Source: JBFWUM01 sp050247255 | Lineage (GTDB): Bacteria; Acidobacteriota; Vicinamibacteria; Vicinamibacterales; UBA2999 | Assembly: GCA_050247255.1 (NCBI GenBank) | Contig: JBFWUM010000029.1 | Span: 1-51,096, forward strand | Length of the DNA: 51,096 bases | Direction of reading: 5' to 3' | Shown here: piece by piece, positions 25,032 to 33,487 of the stretch | How the letters are laid out: each line of letters opens with the position of its first letter | Position numbering within the stretch: position 1 is the stretch's first letter | Notes under the pieces: model-generated | Seen by the model: only the letters and a program-made list of their open reading frames with translations | Database searches by the model: none | Told to the model about the DNA's origin: nothing | Made by a program: the position numbers and the translations under genes

Positions 25032-26225
25032 CTACGGCTGTCCCGGCCGGATCGCCACGCGGGCGCCGTCGGCCAGCGTGTCGGGCGGATGCAGCACGAC
25101 GCGCTGGCCCGCCGCCACGCCACCGAGCACTTCGACCAGGCTCTCGTTGCGTTGGCCGATCTCGACGGACTGGAGCCTTGCGCGGCCGCCCTCGACGACA
25201 AACGTCGCCCACCCTTCTCCCTGGCGGAAGAGGCTGCCGACCGGCAGCGTCAGGACGTCGTCCGCCTCCCAGGTGATCACGCGCACCTCGACGCGGTAGC
25301 CGTCGCCGAGCTGCAGGGAAGCCGCAGCCGGGTCGGCGAAGTCGATGACCACGTTGACGCGCTGCTCCTCGACGCCGAGCGCCGACACTTTCATGAACCC
25401 CGACGGTTCGACCCGGCGGACGCGCGCGGTGAGGGGATGCGGACCGCCCCACTGCTCGATGAGGACCGGGGCGCCCCCGGCGACCCGCACGGCGTCGGTC
25501 GACAGCAGATCGGAGACCACTTCAAGGGTGCGCGGGTCGCCAATCTCGATCAGCGCATCGCCGGCCGGCACGACCGCTTCGCTCTCCCGCAGGCGGCGCA
25601 GGACCACGCCGTCTGCCGGGGAGACGATGTCGACGGTGCGCCCGCCGCCCGGTGACGGTGCCAGCCGGGCGCGCGCGGCGCGCTGTTCGTTCTCCGCGCG
25701 GGCCACGGCAAATTCCGCCGCCCGCACCGCTTCCTCTGCCGTGGCTGCGGCCGTCTGGGCCACTTCCGCCGCCTCGCGCGGCACCGCGCCCGCCGCGGCA
25801 AGCGTCTGCTGGCGTTGCAGGTCGGCACGGGCGCGGGCCAGCGTCGCCGCCGCGCGGTCGCGTTCGGCGCGCGCCTGGCCGACGGCGTCGCCGGCCGCCG
25901 CCACCGCCGCCGACAGCTCCGCCTGCGTCCGGGGATCGATGAGCGGCGGAGCAGCCGGGACGATCCGCGCCAGGACAGCGCCGCGGGTCACCGCATCGCC
26001 CGGTTCCAGCTCGATGCGCTGCAGCCGGCCGGAGACAGGCGCGGAGACCAGGAACCGGTCGCGGACCCGGGTTTCCCCCTCCTCGTCGATGGTGACCCGC
26101 ATCGACGTCCGCGCGGCCTGGGCGACATCGACCTCGACGGCGGCCGGCCACAACGCGACGGCGAGAATGCCGGCGACGATGGCAGCGGCGACGAGGAGCC
26201 GGGGGTTCTTCAGGTAGCGCATCAT
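25032..26225 (-). CDS. HlyD/RND-type periplasmic adaptor protein
   Basis: 397 aa. One N-terminal membrane helix (about 10-27), a split lipoyl domain (SAPVSGRLQRIELEPGDAV and VSPADGVVLRRLRESEAV), a coiled-coil hairpin rich in Ala/Arg/Glu (about 105-205) and beta-barrel domains after it. Such proteins bridge an inner-membrane pump to an outer-membrane channel. ATG 26225 overlaps the permease stop (ATGA). Together with the upstream permease and ATPase it forms a MacAB/DevABC-type exporter. No outer-membrane TolC gene is present in the window. Confidence 0.9.
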   Translation of the reverse strand: MMRYLKNPRLLVAAAIVAGILAVALWPAAVEVDVAQAARTSMRVTIDEEGETRVRDRFLVSAPVSGRLQRIELEPGDAVTRGAVLARIVPAAPPLIDPRTQAELSAAVAAAGDAVGQARAERDRAAATLARARADLQRQQTLAAAGAVPREAAEVAQTAAATAEEAVRAAEFAVARAENEQRAARARLAPSPGGGRTVDIVSPADGVVLRRLRESEAVVPAGDALIEIGDPRTLEVVSDLLSTDAVRVAGGAPVLIEQWGGPHPLTARVRRVEPSGFMKVSALGVEEQRVNVVIDFADPAAASLQLGDGYRVEVRVITWEADDVLTLPVGSLFRQGEGWATFVVEGGRARLQSVEIGQRNESLVEVLGGVAAGQRVVLHPPDTLADGARVAIRPGQP

Positions 26226-28591
26226 TCCCTGCTCTTGAGTACACCGACCAGATCCAGCTTGTCGAGCCGGCGCCTGACGGCCAGTCCCGACACCAGCGCT
26301 GCGCCCATGATGCCCAGCAGCGCCCAGGCGACCGGCTGGCGCGACACGTCGAGCGGGAACCGGTAGACCTCGCTTTGCACGGTCTGCGCAATCAACAGCG
26401 ACAGGCCGTATCCGAGCAGCGCCCCCACGGGGAGCGATGCCAGGGTCAGGACGGCCAGCTCGCCGAGCAGGATGAGGGAGATCTCGGCGCGCGTGTAGCC
26501 GAGCACGCGGAGGCTGGCCAGCTCCGGGCCGCGCTCCGACAGCGAGACGCGGGCGGAGTTGTAGACCACGCCGAAGGCGATCGCTCCGGCAAACAGCAGG
26601 TTGATCAGGATCGTCACCGCCATGTTCGCGGCCATCGTGTCGCGAAAACTCTGCAGCACGGTGCGCTTGAATGCCGCGCCGGCAACGGCCGGCAGCGCCT
26701 TCAGCTCGCGTGTCAGCCGCGGTTCCTGGGCCGCGTCGATGAGCAGCAGCGCCCCGGAGGCGACCTCGCCCTCGCGCATCAGCGCGTGCAGCGCCTCCAT
26801 GTCCATGAACACCGACATGCCGAGCACATCGTCCACGACGCCGGTCACCATGACCTGCCGGGTCGGCCGCAGCCCCTCGAGTACGTCGATGGTCATCGGC
26901 TCGCCGACGCGGACGCCCAGCGCCTCGGCGAGGACGGCCGAGACCACCACCCCGGTCGGTGGGACGCGCACCGTGTCGCCGTCGGCGTCGACGATGCGGC
27001 GAAGCCGGGCGTCCGGAGCAATGCCGGTGATGCCGACGTAGCGCTCGCGGTGTCCCGCGCGCGCCCGGACGGCGACGCTCCGCTGCGGCTCGACCGCCAT
27101 GACGCCGGGAAGGCGGGCCAGCGCATACTCGACCGCGCCCGAACGTGGCTCGACGAACGATACGGTGACGTCCTGCCGTTCCGCCACCGAGAACTGCGTC
27201 ACGATCAGCTGCTCCACCGCACCGTTGAGCACGAAGCCGACCATCAGGATGGCGGTGGCGAACGCCATGCCGACGATGGTGGCGGCGGCACGGAACGGCC
27301 GGCGCGTGATGTTGCGAATCACCATGCGCCCGGCCGTGCCGAGGTGGCGCGCCACGAGCGGTGTCTCGAACATGCTGCGGCCGTACCGGGTCGGTGCTTC
27401 GGGCCGCATCGCTTCCGCCGGCGGCACGACGACGGCCCGCCGCACCGCCGCGAACGCGCCGAGGCCGGCGGCGCCGAGCGTCAGGGCGGTCGCGCCGAAG
27501 ACGACGCGGGCCGGCACCTGGAACACGAGCAGCGGGAACCGGAAGAAGTCATTGTAGATGCCGATCAGGAGGCTGCCCAGCCAGGCGCCGGCGGCCACGC
27601 CGAGAACGGCGCCCGCGGCGCCGATGGCGAGCGCCCACTTCAGGTAGTGCCACCCGAGCGCCGCGTTCGAGTAGCCGAGCGCCTTCAGCGCCGCAATCTG
27701 CGGCCGCTGCATGGCCAGCGCCCGCGACAGCGCAACGTTCAGGATGAAGGCGGCGACCAGCAGGAAGATCAACGGCAGCAGGAACCCGAAGTTCTGCAGC
27801 TGTGTCAGCTCGCTCTCGAGCATCCAGTGCGACAGCTGCAGCGCCCGCGGCACCGCGCCGAGGCCGCCGTACGGCTCCAGGATGCGATCGACCTGCGCGA
27901 TGACCTCCTCGGCGGAAGCGCCGGCCGACAGCGACAGGACGACGTCGTTGAAGCCGCCGTCCATGTCGAACGCCGCCGCCAGCGCCTGGCGATCCATCCA
28001 GAAGATCGCGTAGCGCTCCTCGTCGGGCACCAGCTCGCCCGGGCGGATGGTGTAGACGAACTCCGGCGACAGCGCCACGCCGACGATGGTGAGGCGCCGG
28101 AGCCGGCCGTTGATGATCGCCGGCACCGCGTCACCCGGGTTCAGCCCGTGCGCCTCGACGAAGCCCTCGCTCGCCAGGATCTCGTCGCTGCGCCCGGGCT
28201 CGATCCACCGCCCGCGCCGCAGGAAGAGGTCGTTGACCGGCGGGCGGCGGTCGGCCGGGATCGAAATCAGCCGCGCCGACGCCGGGAGGTCGAGCTGCGG
28301 CAGGTCGAGCGTGACGCCGGCCACCACGCGGGTGGCCACCGCCGAGACCCCGGGCAGCGCCGCGATGTCGGCGGCGACGCGCTCGGGCGCGCGCTTCAGG
28401 GTCGCGAAGACGTCGCCGAACCGCTGCCGCTCGTAGTACGCCGCGCGGGTCTGCTGCAGCGACGCGAAGTTCGCGAGGTACATGACGTAGATCGCCACGC
28501 CGGCGGCGACGACGATGGCGATGGCCAGCGCCTGCGCCTTCATCGCGAACAGGTCGCGCGCGAGCTTGCGGTTGAGGGCGGTCAGGCGCAC
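26222..28591 (-). CDS. ABC transporter permease, FtsX/MacB type
   Basis: 789 aa from GTG 28591, 4 nt after the ATPase stop; the earlier part of the frame is a shadow. Helix 1 is near the N-terminus (QALAIAIVVAAGVAIYVMYLANF), followed by a periplasmic domain, three helices (about 270-400), a second periplasmic domain and three more helices, so two FtsX units. The arrangement is that of permeases moving lipoproteins, peptides or heterocyst-type glycolipids. The C-terminal KLDLVGVLKSRE is typical. Its partner ATPase and adaptor are adjacent. Confidence 0.9.
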   Translation of the reverse strand: MRLTALNRKLARDLFAMKAQALAIAIVVAAGVAIYVMYLANFASLQQTRAAYYERQRFGDVFATLKRAPERVAADIAALPGVSAVATRVVAGVTLDLPQLDLPASARLISIPADRRPPVNDLFLRRGRWIEPGRSDEILASEGFVEAHGLNPGDAVPAIINGRLRRLTIVGVALSPEFVYTIRPGELVPDEERYAIFWMDRQALAAAFDMDGGFNDVVLSLSAGASAEEVIAQVDRILEPYGGLGAVPRALQLSHWMLESELTQLQNFGFLLPLIFLLVAAFILNVALSRALAMQRPQIAALKALGYSNAALGWHYLKWALAIGAAGAVLGVAAGAWLGSLLIGIYNDFFRFPLLVFQVPARVVFGATALTLGAAGLGAFAAVRRAVVVPPAEAMRPEAPTRYGRSMFETPLVARHLGTAGRMVIRNITRRPFRAAATIVGMAFATAILMVGFVLNGAVEQLIVTQFSVAERQDVTVSFVEPRSGAVEYALARLPGVMAVEPQRSVAVRARAGHRERYVGITGIAPDARLRRIVDADGDTVRVPPTGVVVSAVLAEALGVRVGEPMTIDVLEGLRPTRQVMVTGVVDDVLGMSVFMDMEALHALMREGEVASGALLLIDAAQEPRLTRELKALPAVAGAAFKRTVLQSFRDTMAANMAVTILINLLFAGAIAFGVVYNSARVSLSERGPELASLRVLGYTRAEISLILLGELAVLTLASLPVGALLGYGLSLLIAQTVQSEVYRFPLDVSRQPVAWALLGIMGAALVSGLAVRRRLDKLDLVGVLKSRE

Positions 28592-28595
28592 GGCG

Positions 28596-29300
28596 TCACC
28601 ATGCCAGCTCGCGCGCCGCCCGCTTCGCCGTGCGCGTCTCGATGGCCGCAATGCGCCCGTCGGCCAGGCGGATGACGCGGTCGGCCATCTCCGCAATCGC
28701 CGCGTTGTGCGTAATCACCACGGTCGTCGTGCGCAGCTCGGCGTTGACCTGCTGCAGCGCCTCCAGCACGACGATGCCGGTGGAGATGTCGAGGGCGCCG
28801 GTCGGCTCGTCGCAGAGCAGCACCGCGGGCTGCTTGGCGATGGCCCGGGCGATGGCCACCCGCTGCTGCTCGCCGCCGGAGAGCTGTGCCGGGAAGTGCG
28901 CGGCGCGCCGATCGAGGCCGACCAGCCGCAACGCCTCGGCCGGCGCCATCGGCTGTTCGGCAATCTCGGTCACCAGCGCGACGTTTTCTTCCGCCGTCAG
29001 GCTCGGGATCAGGTTGTAGAACTGGAAGACGAAGCCGACGTGCCGCCGCCGGTAGTCGGTCAGCGCCCGCTCGTCGGCGTCGGTCAGGTCGAGATCGCGA
29101 TAGCGCACCGTGCCGCTGGTCGGCACGTCGAGGCCGCCGATGATGTTGAGGAGCGTCGACTTGCCGGAACCCGAGGGGCCGAGCAGCACGACGAACTCGC
29201 CCTCGTCGAGTGTCAGGCTGACCTGGCGGAGCGCGTGGACCTCCACCTCACCCATGCGGTAGACCTTGGCCAGGTCGCGGATGTCGAACAGCACCGGCAT
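28596..29300 (-). CDS. ABC transporter ATP-binding protein (MacB/LolD-like)
   Basis: 234 aa from ATG 29300. Walker A GPSGSGKST, Q-loop QFYNLIPSLT, signature LSGGEQQR, Walker B VLLCDEPTGALD and the switch His in VITHN are all present. The sequence class is that of LolD/MacB ATPases, which pair with FtsX-type permeases. First gene of the exporter-regulator operon; it is divergent from the CDF exporter with 39 nt between the starts, so the promoters must overlap. Confidence 0.93.
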   Translation of the reverse strand: MPVLFDIRDLAKVYRMGEVEVHALRQVSLTLDEGEFVVLLGPSGSGKSTLLNIIGGLDVPTSGTVRYRDLDLTDADERALTDYRRRHVGFVFQFYNLIPSLTAEENVALVTEIAEQPMAPAEALRLVGLDRRAAHFPAQLSGGEQQRVAIARAIAKQPAVLLCDEPTGALDISTGIVVLEALQQVNAELRTTTVVITHNAAIAEMADRVIRLADGRIAAIETRTAKRAARELAW

Positions 29301-29339
29301 GTGCGCCTGACGGCAGGATACTCTGTAAGCAACGACCTG

Positions 29340-30242
29340 ATGGCACATTCGCACGCGCACGGTCACGGACATGCGTCGGGACAGACGGCCCTGCGGCGGC
29401 TCGTCGCCACCCTCGTGCTGGTCTGCGTCTACATGGTCGCGGAGGTCGTCGGCGGCATCCTGTCAGGGTCGCTGGCGCTGCTCGCGGACGCGGCGCACAT
29501 GCTGTCCGACGCCGGCGCGCTCGGCCTGGCGATCTTCGCCATCTGGTTCGCGCGCCGACCGGCGTCGAGCCGTCACACCTTCGGCTACTACCGCGTCGAG
29601 ATCCTGGCGGCGCTCGCCAACGCCGCCACCCTGCTGGCCATCGCCATCTACATCTTCGTCGAGGCGTTCGAGCGGCTGCGCGAGCCGCATGTCGTCGACG
29701 GCGGGTTGATGATGGGGATCGCCGCCGGCGGGCTGGCGGTGAACCTCGCCAGCCTGTGGCTGCTGCACGCGGGACGCGACGACTCGCTGAACACGCGAGG
29801 CGCCTGGCTGCACGTCATGACCGACGCCCTCGGCAGCGTCCAGGCGGTCGTGGTCGGGGCGCTGATCCTCGCCTTCGGCTGGTACTGGGTCGATGCGGCG
29901 GCGTCGGTCCTGATCGGCGCGCTGGTGATCTACTCGGCGTGGGCGCTGCTCCGGGAATCGGTGGCCGTGCTGATGGAGAGCGCCCCCCGGTCGATCGACG
30001 TCGACCTGGTGCGCGCCAGGCTGGGAGAGATCCCGGGGTGCCGCGGTGTCCACGACCTGCACGTGTGGACGATCACCAGCGGCCTGGTGGCGCTATCCGC
30101 GCATTGCGAGGCCGACCGGCCGCCGGCCGACGCCTTTCGCATGCTGCAGCACGACCTGGCGCACGAATTCGGCATCCACCACGTGACGATCCAGTTCGAT
30201 CCGCCTGGGGAAGCGCGGGATGAACATGCGCCGCGCATCTAG
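29340..30242 (+). CDS. Cation diffusion facilitator (Zn/Co/Cd exporter)
   Basis: 300 aa. His-rich start (MAHSHAHGHGHASG), six membrane helices, and the two metal sites HMLSD (H53, D57) and HVMTD (H158, D162), then a cytosolic C-terminal domain (GCRGVHDLHVWTITSG, HVTIQFD). CDF proteins of this CzcD type export Zn2+ and related ions using the proton gradient. Larger open frame upstream is a shadow of the ABC genes. The stop is followed by the inverted repeat at 30251-30310. Confidence 0.93.
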   Translation: MAHSHAHGHGHASGQTALRRLVATLVLVCVYMVAEVVGGILSGSLALLADAAHMLSDAGALGLAIFAIWFARRPASSRHTFGYYRVEILAALANAATLLAIAIYIFVEAFERLREPHVVDGGLMMGIAAGGLAVNLASLWLLHAGRDDSLNTRGAWLHVMTDALGSVQAVVVGALILAFGWYWVDAAASVLIGALVIYSAWALLRESVAVLMESAPRSIDVDLVRARLGEIPGCRGVHDLHVWTITSGLVALSAHCEADRPPADAFRMLQHDLAHEFGIHHVTIQFDPPGEARDEHAPRI

Positions 30243-30250
30243 GTGGTAGA

Positions 30251-30310
30251 TGGTCGGTGGTCGATGGTCGGGCGGTGGCAGTGGTTCCAACGACCATCGA
30301 CCACCGACCA
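30251..30310. repeat. Large inverted repeat made of heptamer units
   Basis: TGGTCGGTGGTCGATGGTCG at 30251-30270 is repeated exactly in reverse complement at 30291-30310, around a 20-nt loop. Both arms are built from the 7-nt units TGGTCGG and TGGTCGA, the same units seen around the gap at 22387-22486. Further partial units extend the element to about 30243-30317. It fills the space between the CDF gene and the convergent molybdoenzyme gene, so it may end transcription from both sides. Confidence 0.9.
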
Positions 30311-30318
30311 CCGACCCC

Positions 30319-31473
30319 CTACACAGTCACCGTGCGCGGGTGCTGCGAGTTGTCCTCGAGGAACGTCTTCTTGTTGACGAGGTCCTCGGCGGTCGGCTGC
30401 ACCTGGCCGTTGACGTCGGTCACCCGCGAGACGAGGGTGTGCTCGCCGGGCGTCGCGCCATTCCAGTCGTAGGTGAACAGCTTCCACGAGAAGCGCTGGC
30501 TCGTCGCCGGGTCGAGCGTCGCCGGCTGCCACGGCCCCTCATCGACCTTCACCTCCACCGACCGGATCGGCGTGCCGTCGTTGAGGACGACGCCGAGCAC
30601 GCGGTGCGTGTTGCCGGCCTTCGACACCCGGGCGATGTAGGACTTGAGCAGCATGTGGGTGATCGCGCGCTCCACCCACTTCAGCTCGCCGTTGATCATC
30701 TCGCCGCGCAGCGAGCGGTACCACCGCGCCTGCCACTTGCCGACGAACTCGTCCTCCTGGACGAAGATCTCCGACAGCCATTTCACGTTGGCCACGCCGT
30801 ACCACCCGGGCACGAGCAGCCGCAGCGGGAACCCCTGGTGCAGCGTCAGCGGCTCGCCGTTCATCGCGTAGGCGAGCAGCGGCTCGTTGGAGAGCGCCTT
30901 CTCGCGCGGCAGGCTGCGGCCGAACTGCTGCTCGACCTCGAACGTCTGCGTGCGGAACTCGACGTTTTCCTTGCCGCGGTCGGCGCCGAAGAAGACGAAC
31001 TCGCGCGCGCCCGGCTTCACGCCGGCGCGATCGAGCACCGTGCGCAGCGGCACGCCGGTCCAGCGGCCGTTGCTCGACAGCCCCTGCAGCGGCCGGCGAT
31101 TGCCGGAGCACTCGAAGCCGGCATCGAACTCGACCGACGGCATGCCGCGCAATTCGTCGAGCGACAGCGACAGCGGCCGGTCGACGAGGCCCCCCACCTT
31201 CAGCCGGAAGGCCGCCGGATCCACCGACGGATGCCCGTAGTGCTGGGTGGTGAAGAACTGGTCACGCGGCGTCAGCGGCCCGGTGATCGTCCGGATGTCG
31301 AGCTGGCGCCGGTCCACGGTCGGGGCCGGGAAGGCGGGCGGCAGGTCGGTAAAGGGGACCAGTTCCTCGCCCTGCGCCAGGACCGGCAGCGCCCATTCGG
31401 GCAGGCCAAGCGCCGCCAGGCCGGCAACGGCCAGGCTGCTGCGGAGCAGTTCGCGTCGTGAAGGCTGAATCAT
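30319..31473 (-). CDS. Sulfite-oxidase-type molybdopterin oxidoreductase
   Basis: 384 aa. A twin-arginine signal (SRRELLRSSLAVAGLAALGL) sends it folded across the membrane. The molybdenum ligand is C122 in FECSGNRR; the SorA/SuoX core (GWYGVANVKWL) and the C-terminal dimerisation domain (VKVDEGPWQPATL, SRVTDVNGQVQP) follow. No heme domain is fused, so an external cytochrome c would accept electrons; a cytochrome c gene lies 1.5 kb to the right but with no proven link. Substrate may be sulfite or another oxo-anion or sulfoxide. Catalytic core looks complete. Confidence 0.88.
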   Translation of the reverse strand: MIQPSRRELLRSSLAVAGLAALGLPEWALPVLAQGEELVPFTDLPPAFPAPTVDRRQLDIRTITGPLTPRDQFFTTQHYGHPSVDPAAFRLKVGGLVDRPLSLSLDELRGMPSVEFDAGFECSGNRRPLQGLSSNGRWTGVPLRTVLDRAGVKPGAREFVFFGADRGKENVEFRTQTFEVEQQFGRSLPREKALSNEPLLAYAMNGEPLTLHQGFPLRLLVPGWYGVANVKWLSEIFVQEDEFVGKWQARWYRSLRGEMINGELKWVERAITHMLLKSYIARVSKAGNTHRVLGVVLNDGTPIRSVEVKVDEGPWQPATLDPATSQRFSWKLFTYDWNGATPGEHTLVSRVTDVNGQVQPTAEDLVNKKTFLEDNSQHPRTVTV

Positions 31474-31482
31474 AGCGCTCCG

Positions 31483-31488
31483 ATTCTA
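31483..31488 (-). promoter_or_regulatory. Probable -10 element of the molybdoenzyme gene
   Basis: TAGAAT on the minus strand ends 9 nt before the ATG at 31473, so the transcript would start about 3 nt before the gene (leaderless). No convincing -35 is visible at 17 nt. Confidence 0.4.
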
Positions 31489-31529
31489 TCGCTTGACGGG
31501 TGCTGCGGGCGGGACGAAGATCTCGGTCC

Positions 31530-32525
31530 ATGACAACCAAGTCGGCCCTGAAGATCGGCATCCCGCTGGTCGTGCTGGCGGTGATCGCCGCAATCCTGAT
31601 TCCGCGGATGTCGGCGCAGAACGCGCCCGGATGGCTTGCCCAGGACGATAACTGGACGGCCAGCAAGGCCACGCTGCAGGCCTTCGGCGAGCGCTACGCC
31701 ACCAGCGAGGAGATGTTCGAGGCGCTGCGGCAGCAGGCCAACGGCGGGCAACAGCTCACCTGGGCGCAGATGGGTGAGGCGGCGTACGACTGGTCGGGCA
31801 TCTACACCCGCACCAAGGGCGGGCTGCAGTTCGACCCCGACCTCGCGGCCGACGCCGACCCGAGCGCGCAGCTCACTCCCGCCGGGCTCCAGGTCCTCAA
31901 CCAGAAGCGGGAGCAGCTGTCGAAGACCGGCGGCGAGTACGACCCGATCAGCGACTGCCGGCCGCCCGGCACGCCGCGCTGGTACACCGAGCCGTTCCTC
32001 CACGAGTTCATCGTCACGCCGGCGCAGACCTGGCTGATCAACGAGATGGTCAACGACGTCCGCCGCGTCTACACCGACGGCCGGGCTCACACGCCGGAGG
32101 AGGACGCCTACGAGAGCTGGAATGGCGACACCGTCGGCTTCTGGGACGGCGACACGCTGGTGGCGCACACCAGGTACCTGATGGCAGGGCAGTACCAGCG
32201 CGGGCTGCAGCCGAACTACTCGGCGCAGACGACCGTCGTCGAGCGCTGGCGCAAGGTCGACCCGAAGACGCTGCAGGCCGATGTCTGGGTGTTCGACCCG
32301 GTCAACCTCGCCAAGCCGTGGTACACGCGCCAGAGCTGGACGCAGCTGACCAACGACGACCACTCGCTGCGGATCCGCTACTGGGATTGCCGCGAGAACC
32401 CGAATAACGCGATTATCACGACCGAACAGGGCACCAGCCAGTTCCCCGACTTCGACTTCGTGCCCGACGATGCGGCGGTCAGTTCAGACGAGGCGGTCAG
32501 GAGAACTCAGGAGGCACAGCAATGA
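31530..32525 (+). CDS. Exported protein of unknown function, partner of DUF6152 gene
   Basis: 331 aa from ATG 31530. An N-terminal membrane helix (LKIGIPLVVLAVIAAILIP) acts as signal or anchor. The mature part has repeated Trp-rich segments (YDWSGIYTRTKGG, YESWNGDTVGFWDGDTLVAHT, VERWRKVDPKTLQADVWVFDP, YWDCRENPNN). Similar proteins occur beside DUF6152 genes in Acidobacteria and Proteobacteria; I know no function. Only two Cys are seen, so no heme is expected. The stop overlaps the next start (ATGA), meaning the two are translated together. Confidence 0.65.
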   Translation: MTTKSALKIGIPLVVLAVIAAILIPRMSAQNAPGWLAQDDNWTASKATLQAFGERYATSEEMFEALRQQANGGQQLTWAQMGEAAYDWSGIYTRTKGGLQFDPDLAADADPSAQLTPAGLQVLNQKREQLSKTGGEYDPISDCRPPGTPRWYTEPFLHEFIVTPAQTWLINEMVNDVRRVYTDGRAHTPEEDAYESWNGDTVGFWDGDTLVAHTRYLMAGQYQRGLQPNYSAQTTVVERWRKVDPKTLQADVWVFDPVNLAKPWYTRQSWTQLTNDDHSLRIRYWDCRENPNNAIITTEQGTSQFPDFDFVPDDAAVSSDEAVRRTQEAQQ

Positions 32526-32905
32526 GAACGTTGATCGTCGCGGCGGTCATGGCCGCGCTGTCGATTCCGGTCGTCGCCCACCACTCGGGCGCGATGTTCG
32601 ATGACAACAAGGAAGTGACCGTGACCGGCGTCGTCAAGGAGTTCCAGTACACCAACCCGCACTCCTGGCTGCTGATCGACGTGAAGGGGCAGGACGGCAA
32701 GGTGGTGACCTGGGGCTTCGAGGCCGAAGGGCCCAGCACACTGCTGCGCGCCGGCATCCGCAAGAGCGACTTCGCAGTGGGCACGCAGGTGACGATCACC
32801 GGTCACCCGATGAAGGACGGCCGCCCGGCGGCCGCCTGGGTGAAGGCGGTGCGGTTGAGCGACAAGAAGGAGTTCAACCCGCTCGCCGGCTTCGCCGTTC
32901 GCTAG
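32522..32905 (+). CDS. DUF6152 family secreted protein
   Basis: 127 aa with a signal peptide cut before HHSGAMFDDNK. The mature domain is a small beta-barrel (EVTVTGVVKEFQYTNPHSWL, TQVTITGHPMKDGRPAAAWV), the DUF6152 pattern. The HHS start of the mature protein could bind metal, by analogy only. AGGAGG precedes the ATG. Coupled to the gene before it. The stop is followed directly by the heptamer array. Confidence 0.8.
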   Translation: MRTLIVAAVMAALSIPVVAHHSGAMFDDNKEVTVTGVVKEFQYTNPHSWLLIDVKGQDGKVVTWGFEAEGPSTLLRAGIRKSDFAVGTQVTITGHPMKDGRPAAAWVKAVRLSDKKEFNPLAGFAVR

Positions 32906-32954
32906 GCACCACGCACCACGCACCAGGCACAAGGCACCAGGCACCAGGCACTAG
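32906..32954. repeat. Heptanucleotide array (GCACCAG) between convergent genes
   Basis: Seven units in a row: GCACCAC twice, GCACCAG, GCACAAG, GCACCAG twice, then GCACTAG. The last unit includes the stop codon of the cytochrome c gene on the minus strand. Unit sequence differs from the TGGTCGN arrays, but period and position are the same. Confidence 0.9.
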
Positions 32955-33487
32955 AGAACGTTCATTCCCTCCATCGTCGCCAGTTCGTCCGGCGTGATGC
33001 GCGGCAGGCGCCGGACGAACTGCACCAGCTGCCACAGCTGCCTGTCTCCCTCAGGCGTCGACTCGCCGGTGCCGAAGGCCGGCATCCCGGTAAACCGCAC
33101 GCCGTTGTCGATGATGTAGAACAGCTCGCCGTCGGTCAGCTCCTGCGTGGCCGCAGCGCGCAGGTCGGGCGGCTTCGGGAACAGGCCGCTGCCGAGCGGG
33201 GTGCCCTGGCCGCTGCCATCGTTGGCGTGGCAGATGGCGCAGTAGCGCGCGTAGTGCTCCATGCCGGCCCAGAAGGCGTCGTAGGTCTGCGCCTCCTCCG
33301 GCAGCCGACGCGCCTTGATGTCGGCCGGGACCGCCAGCGATCGCAGTGTGCGCGCGACGCGCGTCTCGAGCGCGCCCGGCTGCGGCTGGCCCCGCAGCCC
33401 CGTCTGTCGGATGTAAAGCACGGCGGCGGCGGTGGCGATGAGCAGCAGCACCGCCGCGGTAATCAGGACGCGAACCAGCATTCTCAT
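32951..33487 (-). CDS. Membrane-anchored c-type cytochrome
   Basis: 178 aa. One N-terminal helix (VRVLITAAVLLLIATAAAVLYI) anchors or exports it. The single heme site is CAICH near residue 83, and FTGMPAF provides the likely distal Met. Monoheme class I cytochromes of this kind pass electrons in the periplasm. The start overlaps the SemiSWEET stop (ATGA). The stop lies in the heptamer array. Confidence 0.88.
   Translation of the reverse strand: MRMLVRVLITAAVLLLIATAAAVLYIRQTGLRGQPQPGALETRVARTLRSLAVPADIKARRLPEEAQTYDAFWAGMEHYARYCAICHANDGSGQGTPLGSGLFPKPPDLRAAATQELTDGELFYIIDNGVRFTGMPAFGTGESTPEGDRQLWQLVQFVRRLPRITPDELATMEGMNVL

Noticed and set aside
26375..28675. 766-codon plus-strand frame opposite the ABC permease
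   Set aside because: Rich in Arg, His, Gln and Gly without any motif; antisense shadow of a clear FtsX-type permease.
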